The position numbers and the translations under genes are program-made. Below the pieces are notes generated by a model, which did not search any database, was not told the origin of the DNA, and saw only the letters and a list, made by a program, of their open reading frames with translations. 64,000 bases of DNA, from the NCBI RefSeq assembly GCF_009498525.1, contig NZ_QSNT01000001.1, forward strand, positions 310,001 through 374,000, in the 5' to 3' direction. This DNA comes from Rhizobium sp. ICMP 5592 (GTDB taxonomy: Bacteria; Pseudomonadota; Alphaproteobacteria; Rhizobiales; Rhizobiaceae). Shown piece by piece: positions 1-8,494 of the stretch. The stretch's first letter is position 1; every line of letters starts with the position of its first letter.

Positions 1-131
1 TTCCGAAGGAGGCGCCGAAGTTCGAGGACATCAAGCTCATCGACTACGATTTCAAGAAGTATGGCGACCCCACGGTTCGCAAGGCGCTTCTTGCACGTTG
101 GGACAAGGAAATCGGCGCAAAGGCGAATTGA
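1..131 (+). CDS. ABC transporter substrate-binding protein, C-terminal fragment
   Basis: An open frame enters at the left edge and stops with TGA at 129-131, giving 42 residues rich in Lys, Asp and aromatics and ending in KAN. A tail of this kind directly before a permease and an ATPase on the same strand is typical of a periplasmic binding protein of the iron, sugar-phosphate or phosphonate type. Only the last helix is visible, so the assignment rests on position in the operon, not on a motif. The gene begins outside the window and the ligand cannot be read. Confidence 0.6.
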   Translation, partial: PKEAPKFEDIKLIDYDFKKYGDPTVRKALLARWDKEIGAKAN

Positions 132-222
132 CGCCCTGTTTCGACCATTTGCGCGGCCGGAGCGAAACTCCTCCGGCCGGCGTCAATTCCAACGGACACA
201 GAACGGGACGCGGAATCCAACC

Positions 223-2463
223 ATGACCAAAAGCAATCGCCGGCTGGATATCGTGCTTCTCCTCGGCATGGCCGCCCTGATATTACTCCCATGGTATCGG
301 ATAGAAGGCGGCTTCTTCGGTTTTAGCTGGCTTTCCAGCTTTCCGGGCGACCCCTCCACAGCACCCGGACTATTGGAAATCGCCCAGCACGGCCGATGGT
401 GGCTCGCGGCAGCCGTCGTGCTGCTTCTGCTTGGCGGCGTCGCGCGCTTCCTGTCCAATCCGATGCGCCGCGGTGCGCTGCTTGCCTGGGCGGGAGGCCT
501 CGGTATTTTCTTTCTGACGCTGCAGGGCCTGGCAATCGTCGCCTCCGGCTGGAGCTGGACGATCAGTGAAACGCTGTTCGGCGCCCTTGCGGACGGGCAG
601 CCGCCGATGGGCGCGGGCGCCGTCCTCACCGGCATCGTCTTCGTTCTGCTGTTCTCCTTTGGCCTTGCCGAACGCGGCGTCATGAAGGGCGATGCCTTCG
701 TCGTCAGCGCGATTGCCATGCTGATCATCCTGGTCGCGATCTTCGTTTTCTACCCGGTCGGCAGCATGTTCGTCGGAGCCTTCCAGGCTTTCGATGGATC
801 GTTCAACCCGGATGGCTTCATTACCAACATCCGGGATCCTTCGGTATGGAGCTTGAGTTGCCTCGTCGGCGGCGACCGCTGCGGCGTCGCCTGGCGTACG
901 CTCTGGCTCGCGATCATGACGGCAAGCGGCGCGACCTTGCTGGGTCTTTGCTTTGCGCTGGTCGCGACGCGGACCCGCTTTCCGTTCAAGAAGGGGCTTC
1001 GGCTCCTGACGATCCTTCCTATCATCACGCCACCCTTCGTTGTCGGCCTTGCCCTCACCTTGCTTTTCGGGCGTGCCGGTGTGGTCACGCAAACCCTCGC
1101 CTCTGTCTTTGGAACGGAGCCTGGCCGTTGGCTCTACGGCCTGACCGGCATCTGGATCGCCCAGGTCCTGTCCTTCACTCCGATCTCCTTCCTCGTCCTG
1201 ATCGGCGTCGTCGAGGGCGTCAGCCCATCCATTGAGGAGGCATCGCAGACGCTCAGGGCCGATCGCTGGCGCACGTTCTGGCGCGTCTCCCTGCCGTTGA
1301 TGAAGCCCGGCCTCGCGAACGCCTTCCTGATCGGTTTCATCGAGAGCATGGCCGACTTCGGCAATCCCATGGTCCTCGGCGGCAGCCATGGCGTGCTGTC
1401 GACGGAAATCTTCTTTGCTGTCGTCGGCTCGCAGAACGATCCGTCGCGGGCAGCCGTCCTCGCCATGATCCTGCTGTTCTTCACCATGTCGGCCTTCATC
1501 GCCCAACGCTTCTGGCTGGCGGGCAAGAGTTTCGCGACAGTCACCGGCAAGGGCGATTCCGGTGCCCATATCGCCCTGCCCCGCGGCCTCTCCGTCGCGG
1601 TCCATGCGATCGTCATCCCCTGGATGCTCTTCACCATCATCGTCTATACGATGATCCTCTTCGGCGGTTTCGTGCGGACCTGGGGCCTGGATAACAGCTT
1701 GACGACCCAGCATTACGTCAAGGCGTTCTCGATCGGCTGGCGCGATGACGGCGGTATTGCCTGGACAGGCGTTGCCTGGAACTCCTTCTGGACGACGATG
1801 GAAATCGCCTTGATCTCGGCGCCGCTGACGGCAGCCGTCGGCCTGCTCACGGCCTATCTGATCGTCCGCCAGAAATTCGTCGGCCGCAATCTTTTCGAAT
1901 TCGCGCTGATGATGAGCTTTGCCATCCCCGGCACCGTCATCGGCATCAGCTACATCATGGCCTTCAACCTGCCGCCGCTGGAGATGACGGGAACGGCGCT
2001 GATCCTGGTCGCCTGCTTCGTCTTCCGCAATATGCCCGTCGGCGTACGTGGCGGCGTCGCGGCTATGAGCCAGCTCGACAAAAGCCTGGATGAAGCGTCG
2101 CTGACGCTTGGCGCGGACAGTTTCCGGACGATCCGGAAAGTGATCCTGCCGCTGTTGCGACCGGCGATCACCGCCGCGCTGGTCTATTCTTTCGTGCGGG
2201 CAATTACCTCGATCAGCGCGGTTATCTTCCTGGTGAGCGCGCAATACAACATGTCGACCGCTTACATCGTGGGCCTTGTCGAAAACGGCGAATACGGCGT
2301 TGCCATCGCCTACTCCTCCGCGCTCATCGTCGTGATGATCGCCGTTATCGCAAGCTTCCAGCTTCTGGTCGGCGAGCGGCGCCTGAGGCGCGAGAACCGC
2401 GTCGCGACCGCAACGCCCGCCATACCTGCTTCCGCGCCTATCCGTCAGGAGAAAACCGCATGA
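223..2463 (+). CDS. double-domain ABC transporter permease (FbpB/AfuB type)
   Basis: A 746-residue inner-membrane permease with two fused binding-protein-dependent transport domains, so one chain makes the whole channel. Two EAA-type loops for the ATPase are visible: one near residue 340 (EEASQTLRAD) and one near 625 (DEASLTLGAD). An extra N-terminal stretch of about 190 residues adds several hydrophobic segments not needed for the two core domains. The ATG at 223 is preferred over the in-frame GTG/ATG codons upstream because those overlap the preceding gene and encode Arg-rich, non-membrane sequence. It overlaps the ATPase gene by four bases (ATGA), so the two are translationally coupled. 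The family is usually annotated as iron(III) uptake, but AfuABC members take up sugar phosphates, which fits the phosphatase downstream. Confidence 0.88.
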   Translation: MTKSNRRLDIVLLLGMAALILLPWYRIEGGFFGFSWLSSFPGDPSTAPGLLEIAQHGRWWLAAAVVLLLLGGVARFLSNPMRRGALLAWAGGLGIFFLTLQGLAIVASGWSWTISETLFGALADGQPPMGAGAVLTGIVFVLLFSFGLAERGVMKGDAFVVSAIAMLIILVAIFVFYPVGSMFVGAFQAFDGSFNPDGFITNIRDPSVWSLSCLVGGDRCGVAWRTLWLAIMTASGATLLGLCFALVATRTRFPFKKGLRLLTILPIITPPFVVGLALTLLFGRAGVVTQTLASVFGTEPGRWLYGLTGIWIAQVLSFTPISFLVLIGVVEGVSPSIEEASQTLRADRWRTFWRVSLPLMKPGLANAFLIGFIESMADFGNPMVLGGSHGVLSTEIFFAVVGSQNDPSRAAVLAMILLFFTMSAFIAQRFWLAGKSFATVTGKGDSGAHIALPRGLSVAVHAIVIPWMLFTIIVYTMILFGGFVRTWGLDNSLTTQHYVKAFSIGWRDDGGIAWTGVAWNSFWTTMEIALISAPLTAAVGLLTAYLIVRQKFVGRNLFEFALMMSFAIPGTVIGISYIMAFNLPPLEMTGTALILVACFVFRNMPVGVRGGVAAMSQLDKSLDEASLTLGADSFRTIRKVILPLLRPAITAALVYSFVRAITSISAVIFLVSAQYNMSTAYIVGLVENGEYGVAIAYSSALIVVMIAVIASFQLLVGERRLRRENRVATATPAIPASAPIRQEKTA

Positions 2464-3524
2464 ACACGAACTCCCCCGGTTCCGTCGTCTTTGAGAACGT
2501 CGCCAAGACTTTCGGGGCATTCACCGCCATACCGGACCTGTCGCTGACCATCGAGCCCGGCACTCTCGTGACGCTGCTTGGCCCGTCTGGTTGCGGCAAG
2601 ACGACGACGCTGCGCATGCTCGCGGGCCTCGAACATCCCTCCGCAGGCCGTATCCTGATCGGCGGCAAGGACGTCACCATGTTGCCGGCCAACGAGCGCG
2701 ATGTGTCGATGGTCTTTCAGTCCTACGCGCTCTTTCCGCATATGACGGCGTTGGACAATGTCGCCTACGGGCTGGAATCCTCGGGCATCAAGCGCAAGGA
2801 GGCCCGCGAGCGGGCTGAGGACGGGCTCAAGCTTGTGGGCCTTGCCGGAATGGGGCAGCGCCTTCCCGCCGAGCTATCCGGCGGCCAGCAGCAGCGCGTC
2901 GCGGTCGCCCGCGCGCTCGTGCTGGAACCGCAAGTTCTGCTTCTCGACGAGCCGCTCTCCAACCTTGACGCCCGCCTGCGCCGGCGCGTCCGCACCGAGA
3001 TCCGCGAGTTGCAGCAGCGTCTCGGCTTCACGGCGGTCTACGTTACCCATGACCAGGACGAGGCGCTCGCCGTTTCCGATCGCATCATCATCATGAAGGA
3101 AGGCAAGATTGCCCAACAGGGAACACCGCGCGAACTGTACGACACGCCGGCATCCGCCTTCATCGCGGACTTCATGGGTGAGGCCAATGTCGTGCCTTGC
3201 GACATTATCGGCATCGAAGACGGCCGCGCCACCATCAATATCGAGGGCCTCGAGCATCGCGTGCCCGGCCGCAATCTGCGCATGGGTCCGGCACAACTGG
3301 CGATCCGCCCCAATGCCGTAACCTTGGCTCCCTACGCACCGGAAAGCTTATTTAACGGCCGGATCACCCATGCCGCCTATCTCGGCGATCATGTGGAATA
3401 TGAAGTCAAAATCAACAGCGGCACGCTCTTCGTCGTCGATCCCGCGGTGGAGACGCCGTTTGAGCCTTCGACCGACGTTGCAATCCGCTTCAAGGATCGC
3501 GGGATCGCCATCATCGGCGGTTGA
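2460..3524 (+). CDS. ABC transporter ATP-binding protein (FbpC/PotA-like)
   Basis: A 354-residue ATPase that powers the adjacent permease. Walker A is GPSGCGKT near residue 42, the Q-loop is VFQSYALFPH, the signature is LSGGQQQR near 140, Walker B is LLLDEPLSNLD and the switch His is in YVTHDQDEA. A C-terminal domain of about 110 residues resembles the TOBE regulatory region of the spermidine/iron/sugar-phosphate class. The start overlaps the permease stop (ATGA) and follows a GGAG ribosome-binding site. The substrate is not determined by this subunit. Confidence 0.93.
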   Translation: MNTNSPGSVVFENVAKTFGAFTAIPDLSLTIEPGTLVTLLGPSGCGKTTTLRMLAGLEHPSAGRILIGGKDVTMLPANERDVSMVFQSYALFPHMTALDNVAYGLESSGIKRKEARERAEDGLKLVGLAGMGQRLPAELSGGQQQRVAVARALVLEPQVLLLDEPLSNLDARLRRRVRTEIRELQQRLGFTAVYVTHDQDEALAVSDRIIIMKEGKIAQQGTPRELYDTPASAFIADFMGEANVVPCDIIGIEDGRATINIEGLEHRVPGRNLRMGPAQLAIRPNAVTLAPYAPESLFNGRITHAAYLGDHVEYEVKINSGTLFVVDPAVETPFEPSTDVAIRFKDRGIAIIGG

Positions 3525-3552
3525 GAACCGCCCTTTCTAAAAAGGAACTTGC

Positions 3553-4353
3553 ATGACAGAGCATGTTGTCGCCGGCCTGGAAGCGCGTCTTGCGCGGGCG
3601 GAAGAGGTTGGACGCGAAGCGGGAACGCTGGCGCTCGACTATTTCAACCGCCGCGAAACGCTGATCATCGAAACCAAGCGTGACCCGCAGGACGTGGTGT
3701 CGATCGCCGACCGGGATGTCGAAAACCTTATTCGCAAGCGGTTTCATGAGACCTATCCCAACGACGGCATCCTGGGCGAGGAATATGGGTTGGAGACTGG
3801 CACCTCCGGCTTCACCTGGGTTATCGATCCCATCGATGGCACAAGCCCCTTCGTCAATGGCATGCCAAACTGGTGCGTTTCCATCGCGTTGCTACATGAT
3901 GGCGTCCCCGTCATCGGTGTTATCTCCGCGCCTTGCCACAATGAACTCTATGCCGCCGCGCTCGGCATGGGCGCAACCCTGAACGGCAAGACGCTCATGC
4001 TGGACGTCGCTCGCAACATTCGCAACGCAGTGACAGGCATCGGCGCCAACAATTACGTCACACCAGCCTTTGTTGGGAAAATGGTCGAACATCTGCTGGA
4101 GGCGGGCGGCAATTTCATCCGCAACGGTTCCGGCGCCCTGATGCTGGCCTATGTCGCCGCCGGCCGTCTCGTCGGCTATTACGAGCCCTATATGCACGCT
4201 TGGGATTGCATGGCCGGGTACTGCCTCGTGAAAGAGGCCGGCGGCTGGTATCACCCCTTCCCGACCGAAGGCGCAAGATTGACCAAGGGGTCGGTCGTTC
4301 TGGCCGCAGCGCCTGGCGCGATCGATGATCTGCGCCGGATTGCCGGTCTATGA
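3553..4353 (+). CDS. inositol monophosphatase family phosphatase
   Basis: A 266-residue Mg-dependent phosphomonoesterase of the IMPase/FBPase/HisN superfamily. The metal-binding motifs are all present: GEEYG near residue 76, DPIDGTSPF near 93-101 and WDCMAGYCLVKEAGG near 216. The second motif has Ser-Pro where most relatives have Xaa-Asn before Phe. The start has AAGGA upstream. It sits 28 bp behind the ABC transporter genes on the same strand, which suggests that an imported phosphorylated compound (sugar, inositol or histidinol phosphate) is dephosphorylated inside the cell. The substrate is an inference from context. It converges on the minus-strand operon ending at 4375. Confidence 0.88.
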   Translation: MTEHVVAGLEARLARAEEVGREAGTLALDYFNRRETLIIETKRDPQDVVSIADRDVENLIRKRFHETYPNDGILGEEYGLETGTSGFTWVIDPIDGTSPFVNGMPNWCVSIALLHDGVPVIGVISAPCHNELYAAALGMGATLNGKTLMLDVARNIRNAVTGIGANNYVTPAFVGKMVEHLLEAGGNFIRNGSGALMLAYVAAGRLVGYYEPYMHAWDCMAGYCLVKEAGGWYHPFPTEGARLTKGSVVLAAAPGAIDDLRRIAGL

Positions 4354-4374
4354 AAACCATAATTCCGCACCGCT

Positions 4375-5130
4375 CTAGGCAACTGCCTGCGCACCGGTAA
4401 TCTCCACCAGAGAGCCACACATGAACGTCGCCTCGTCCGACGCCAGGAAAGCAACGAGCGCGGCGACTTCCTCCGGCTTGCCGATGCGCCCGAATGGCAC
4501 GAGCCTGTCGAGATCGGCGATGGTCCGCCCCGAGCGCTTCACGCCGGCCTCGAGCATCGGCGTATGGATCTCGCCGGGGCAGACCGCATTGATGCGGATC
4601 TTCTGTGGGGCGTAGTCTCTTGCCAGGTTCTGGGTGAAGGCGGCGACGGCGGCCTTTGTCGTGTTGTAGGCGATATGGTTCGGAGCGGGATGAAGCCCCC
4701 ATTGCGAAGCAGTGTTCACGATCGCTCCGCTGCCGCCATCGATCATGTACGGCAGGACCGCCCGGCACAGATGGAACATCGAATCCAGATTGACCGCAAA
4801 GCTCGTGTGCCAGTCGTCGTCGCTCAAGGACAGAAGATCGCCACGGCGATTGATGCCTGCATTGTTGACCAGGATGTCGATACGCTTTCTCTCGGAGAAG
4901 GCCTTTTGGACTAGGGCGAAGCAAGCGTCCTTGTTGGAGATATCGGCCGCGAGCGCGACGGCTGAACCGCCGCTCGCCTCGATGCCTTCTGCGACCTCAA
5001 TTGCCGCCGCTTCCTTCATGTCGGAGACGACGACAAGGGCACCCTCGTCTGCGAGGCGTCGTGCGATCGCAGATCCAATTCCACCGCCGCCGCCCGTTAC
5101 GATTGCCACCTTCTGTTCGAAACGCTTCAT
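4375..5130 (-). CDS. short-chain dehydrogenase/reductase (SDR)
   Basis: A 251-residue classical SDR oxidoreductase. The Rossmann glycine motif TGGGGGIG lies near residues 11-18, NNAG near 89, the catalytic Ser in NTASQWG and the Tyr-Lys pair in YNTTK. The C terminus resembles FabG-type SDRs. The start at 5130 is chosen because GGGAG lies just upstream; longer in-frame starts would overlap the previous gene. It is the last gene of the ten-gene catabolic operon, 19 bp behind another SDR. Its substrate is unknown; two SDRs after a proline-racemase-family gene may handle hydroxylated or keto intermediates. Confidence 0.88.
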   Translation of the reverse strand: MKRFEQKVAIVTGGGGGIGSAIARRLADEGALVVVSDMKEAAAIEVAEGIEASGGSAVALAADISNKDACFALVQKAFSERKRIDILVNNAGINRRGDLLSLSDDDWHTSFAVNLDSMFHLCRAVLPYMIDGGSGAIVNTASQWGLHPAPNHIAYNTTKAAVAAFTQNLARDYAPQKIRINAVCPGEIHTPMLEAGVKRSGRTIADLDRLVPFGRIGKPEEVAALVAFLASDEATFMCGSLVEITGAQAVA

Positions 5131-5149
5131 TCTCTTACTCCCAGGATAT

Positions 5150-5917
5150 TCAACGGATATAGCTGCCGCCATTCACGTCCAGCGTCGCGCCATTGAGCGA
5201 TCGCTGCGACGGACGCAGGGCGAATGCAACGAGTTCGGCGATTTCGGACGGCTGCGCCATCTCGCCGATCGGGATGTCCGATACCGCCGCCTGCTTGCCG
5301 AACTGGGCGATGAACTGTTCGGCCATCTCCGTCTCGACCCAGCCGGGCGCAATCGCCACGGCGACGATACCGTCGCTACCGAAACTGCGGGCAATGGATT
5401 TCGTCAGGTTGACGAGCGCCGCCTTGGTGGCCCCATAGGGCATCGCCTCGGCGGCATAACCGCGCTGTCCGGCACGACTTGCCATGTTGACGATGCGCCC
5501 GCCGCCTTCGCTTCGAAAATGCTTGATGGCCTCCCGACATAGGTCGGCGGCGGCAAAGACATTGACCTCGAATTCCCGCTGCCAGGCGGACCGCCAGAGA
5601 TCGACATCGGAATCGATCGTTATCTCGGTTCTGATGCCGGCATTGTTGATCAGCGCATGGATCCGCCCCACCTTCTCGACGGACATCCGCCAAAGATCGA
5701 ACGCTCCTCTGGGATTGGAAAGATCAGCCTGGACCAGCACGCCTCGTCCCGCGATACGTTCCAGCAAGGCTCCGGCAGCAATGCTGTCGCGCCCGTAATG
5801 GATGATCGGGCGGGCGCCCTCCTCCGCCAGACGTTCCACGATCGCGGCGCCGATTCCTCCCGAAGCACCTGTCACGAGAACGTTCTGGCCCGACAGCGGT
5901 TTCTCGAATACAGGCAT
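5150..5917 (-). CDS. short-chain dehydrogenase/reductase (SDR)
   Basis: A 255-residue SDR with TGASGGIG near residue 16, NNAG near 90, Ser in NMASRAG and the catalytic YGATK. It is only distantly similar to its neighbour, so this is not a recent tandem duplication. The start at 5917 has a near-perfect AAGGAGG eight bases upstream (5922-5928), which decides against the ATG five codons earlier. It lies 11 bp after the proline-racemase-family gene, in the same operon. Reaction unknown: NAD(P)-dependent oxidation or reduction of a hydroxy/keto compound. Confidence 0.88.
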   Translation of the reverse strand: MPVFEKPLSGQNVLVTGASGGIGAAIVERLAEEGARPIIHYGRDSIAAGALLERIAGRGVLVQADLSNPRGAFDLWRMSVEKVGRIHALINNAGIRTEITIDSDVDLWRSAWQREFEVNVFAAADLCREAIKHFRSEGGGRIVNMASRAGQRGYAAEAMPYGATKAALVNLTKSIARSFGSDGIVAVAIAPGWVETEMAEQFIAQFGKQAAVSDIPIGEMAQPSEIAELVAFALRPSQRSLNGATLDVNGGSYIR

Positions 5918-5928
5918 GCTGTCCTCCT

Positions 5929-6963
5929 TCAACCCAACTCGCCGACCTGCGGCCCCCAGCTATCGGACAGAGCAAAACCGCCTTTGAACGGATCTTCGTC
6001 GGATAGGCGGAGCTGCTCGCGTCCATAGACCCAGCCTTGCCCCGTGATGCGTGGAAGCACAGCCCTGTGTCCTCCGATGTCGGTTTCGCCAATCGCCTCG
6101 GCAACGAATTCGCCGCCGATAATGGACCGGGAGATGCACCGGTCGCTCACGGAGATTTCCCCGCGCGCCAAGAGCGTGGCAAGATTGGCCGAACTTCCCG
6201 TCCCGCATGGCGACCGGTCGACCCGGCCGGGCTTCAGCGTCGTGCAGGTCCGAATAGCCCCGTCCGGCTCACGCCCCCTGAACATGACATAGGCAATCTC
6301 ATCGATGCCGCTCAGTGTCGGATGCTTGACCGCCACTTGCTCGGCAAGAAGCGATTTCAGTTCTATGCCCGCTTCCGCAAGGTAGCGAGCGTTTGCGGGC
6401 GCGATCTCCATTCCGATCTGCCCGACATCGACAATGCCGTAGTAGACGCCGCCAAAGGCGATATCGGCCCTGATCCGGCCCCAACGGGGCGTATCGACGG
6501 GATGATCGAGATGCTCGGCAAAACTCGGCACGTTATCGAGACTGACAGACACGCAGCGGCCACCGCTGCACACCGCCCGGGCGACGATAAGTCCGGCAGG
6601 CGTATCGAGCCGGACGATCGTTTCCGGCTCCAGCATCGGAATGCGGCCGCTCTCAAGCAGCGCCGTGACGACACAGATGCAGTTGCTTCCCGACATCGGG
6701 TGAGCGCGGTCAGCCTGGAGAACGATGAAGCCTGCATCGGCGTCGGACCGGGCCGGCTCGATCAGCAGATTGACCGACATCGCCACGCTGGCGCGCGGTT
6801 CGAAGGTCACGAAACGACGCAGGCTGTCGTCGAGAGCGTTGATGTGGTTCATCTTGTCGAGCATCGTCGCGCCGGGAATCTCGGGCGCACCGCCGACGAT
6901 CACCTTGCCGATTTCGCCCTGGCAGTGGACCTGTAGGAGATCGATGGAACGCTCCCAATTCAT
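5929..6963 (-). CDS. proline racemase family protein (hydroxyproline epimerase or dehydratase type)
   Basis: A 344-residue member of the proline racemase/4-hydroxyproline epimerase/trans-3-hydroxyproline dehydratase family. The second catalytic Cys is present at residue 253 (DRSPCGTG). The first catalytic position, normally Cys in an MCGH motif, reads MSGSN, placing Ser at residue 91 and removing the following His. It is therefore a Ser-Cys type rather than a Cys-Cys racemase. The start at 6963 overlaps the aldehyde dehydrogenase stop (ATGA). Neighbours (FAD oxidase, DapA-family lyase, aldehyde dehydrogenase, amino-acid transporter) match the rhizobial hydroxyproline route, in which the epimerase converts trans-4-hydroxy-L-proline to the cis-D form. 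A dehydratase role on 3-hydroxyproline is also possible. Confidence 0.87.
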   Translation of the reverse strand: MNWERSIDLLQVHCQGEIGKVIVGGAPEIPGATMLDKMNHINALDDSLRRFVTFEPRASVAMSVNLLIEPARSDADAGFIVLQADRAHPMSGSNCICVVTALLESGRIPMLEPETIVRLDTPAGLIVARAVCSGGRCVSVSLDNVPSFAEHLDHPVDTPRWGRIRADIAFGGVYYGIVDVGQIGMEIAPANARYLAEAGIELKSLLAEQVAVKHPTLSGIDEIAYVMFRGREPDGAIRTCTTLKPGRVDRSPCGTGSSANLATLLARGEISVSDRCISRSIIGGEFVAEAIGETDIGGHRAVLPRITGQGWVYGREQLRLSDEDPFKGGFALSDSWGPQVGELG

Positions 6964-8453
6964 CGTGTCGTCTCCGCGGGCTTGATGTACCAGCCCCACG
7001 GCTCTTCGCCGACAAACCGGGTGATCTGCTTCGTCTCGAGATAATTTTCGAGCCCCCACCGACCGAGCTCGCGGCCGATACCGGACTCCTTGTAGCCGCC
7101 CCATGGCGCTTCGGTGAAAGTCGGTTGCGAGCAGTTGATCCAGACGATCCCGGCCCGGAAAGCCGCGGCGACACGCTCGGCGCGGACCTCATCCCTCGAC
7201 ATCACCGCCGCGGCAAGACCAAAGCGCGAGTCATTGGCAAGCGCGACAGCCTCTTCTTCACTCGCAAACGGCCGGATGCAGACGACAGGTCCGAAGATTT
7301 CCTCGCGCCAGGCGTCGCTGTCCAGCGGAACATTCGTCAGGATAGTCGGCTCGACATAGTAGCCCTTGTCGAAGCCTTCAGGACGACCGCCGCCGCAGGC
7401 GATCGTCGCTCCCGCCGATCTTGCCCTCTCGACGGCGCCGAGCACCTGATCATATTGGCGTTTGGAGACCAGCGGCCCGAGCAGGATACTGTCATCAAGT
7501 CCGTTGCCGATCGTGATCCTCTTCGTCTCCTCCACGAGGCGCTGCAGGAGCCTGGCGTAGATCCCGTCCTGGACCAGAACGCGTGATGTCGCCGAGCACA
7601 CCTGTCCCTGGTTCCAGAAGATGCCGAACATGATCCATTCAACGGCCTCTTCGATATCGGCGTCGTCGAAGACCACAAATGGAGACTTGCCGCCGAGTTC
7701 GAGGCTGACGCGCTTGATGTCACGGGCAGCGGCGGCCATGATTTTGGAGCCGACAGGACCGGAGCCGGTAAAAGCGAGCTTGTCGACGCCCTTGTGATCG
7801 ATGATCGCCTGACCGACGACCGTGCCCGCGCCCGTCACGACGTTGAGCACGCCCGCCGGGAGGTTTACCTCATCGGCGATCGCGGCAAGTTCAAGCGCGG
7901 AGAGGGACGTTTGTTCCGCAGGCTTCAAAACCACCGTGCAGCCGGCGGCAAGCGCCGGCGCCACCTTCCACGCCGCCATCAGCAGCGGGTAGTTCCAGGG
8001 AATGATCGCCCCGGCAACACCGATCGGCTCCCTGACCGCCTTGGAGGTGAACCTTGCATCGGGAAGCGCAATGGGTTCTTCAACGTTATTGTCGAGTTGC
8101 TCGGCAAGGCCAGCGTAAAAATCGAAGCATCCGGCCGCGTCGGCAACGTCCCAATCGGCCTCCGGAAAAGGCTTGCCATTGTCGATGACTTCCAGGCGGG
8201 CAATCTCCGCCTGCCGATTGCGAATGCCGTCGGCTATGGCCCGCAGATAGGCGGCGCGCTCGACACCAGAGAACCTCGGCCAGCCGTCCTTGTCGAAGGC
8301 CCGGCGTGCGGCGGCCACCGCCAGATCGACATCGTCGGCCGTTGCCGCAGGCGCCTTGTGAATGACCTCTTCGGTGGCCGGATTGACGACGTCGAACGTT
8401 CCGCCCTTTAGCGGCTTCAGCCATTTGCCGTCTATGTAGAGTTCGCTGCGCAT
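6960..8453 (-). CDS. NAD(P)-dependent aldehyde dehydrogenase
   Basis: A 497-residue ALDH-superfamily enzyme oxidising an aldehyde to a carboxylate. The catalytic Cys is at residue 286 (NQGQVCSATS), the general base Glu at 252 (LELGGKSP), and IPWNYP near 151 marks the cofactor site. Similarity is greatest to betaine-aldehyde/aminobutyraldehyde-type ALDHs, but in this operon the logical substrate is 2-oxoglutarate semialdehyde, the last step of hydroxyproline breakdown. The start at 8453 has GGAG upstream; the longer in-frame extension carries an implausible Arg/His-rich leader. It is coupled to the downstream racemase-family gene. Confidence 0.9.
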   Translation of the reverse strand: MRSELYIDGKWLKPLKGGTFDVVNPATEEVIHKAPAATADDVDLAVAAARRAFDKDGWPRFSGVERAAYLRAIADGIRNRQAEIARLEVIDNGKPFPEADWDVADAAGCFDFYAGLAEQLDNNVEEPIALPDARFTSKAVREPIGVAGAIIPWNYPLLMAAWKVAPALAAGCTVVLKPAEQTSLSALELAAIADEVNLPAGVLNVVTGAGTVVGQAIIDHKGVDKLAFTGSGPVGSKIMAAAARDIKRVSLELGGKSPFVVFDDADIEEAVEWIMFGIFWNQGQVCSATSRVLVQDGIYARLLQRLVEETKRITIGNGLDDSILLGPLVSKRQYDQVLGAVERARSAGATIACGGGRPEGFDKGYYVEPTILTNVPLDSDAWREEIFGPVVCIRPFASEEEAVALANDSRFGLAAAVMSRDEVRAERVAAAFRAGIVWINCSQPTFTEAPWGGYKESGIGRELGRWGLENYLETKQITRFVGEEPWGWYIKPAETTR

Positions 8454-8494
8454 CTTCACTCCAAATTCTGTTTCGTGGTGCCGAGCACGCCGCA

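Noticed and set aside
370..2520. 716-codon minus-strand frame opposite the permease
   Set aside because: Highly charged low-complexity Arg/Asp/Glu/Gln translation, no motif, and fully opposite a well-supported membrane protein gene; a GC-rich antisense artefact.
6037..6936. 299-codon plus-strand frame opposite the proline-racemase-family gene
   Set aside because: No start context or motif; the opposite strand has both catalytic regions of a known family.
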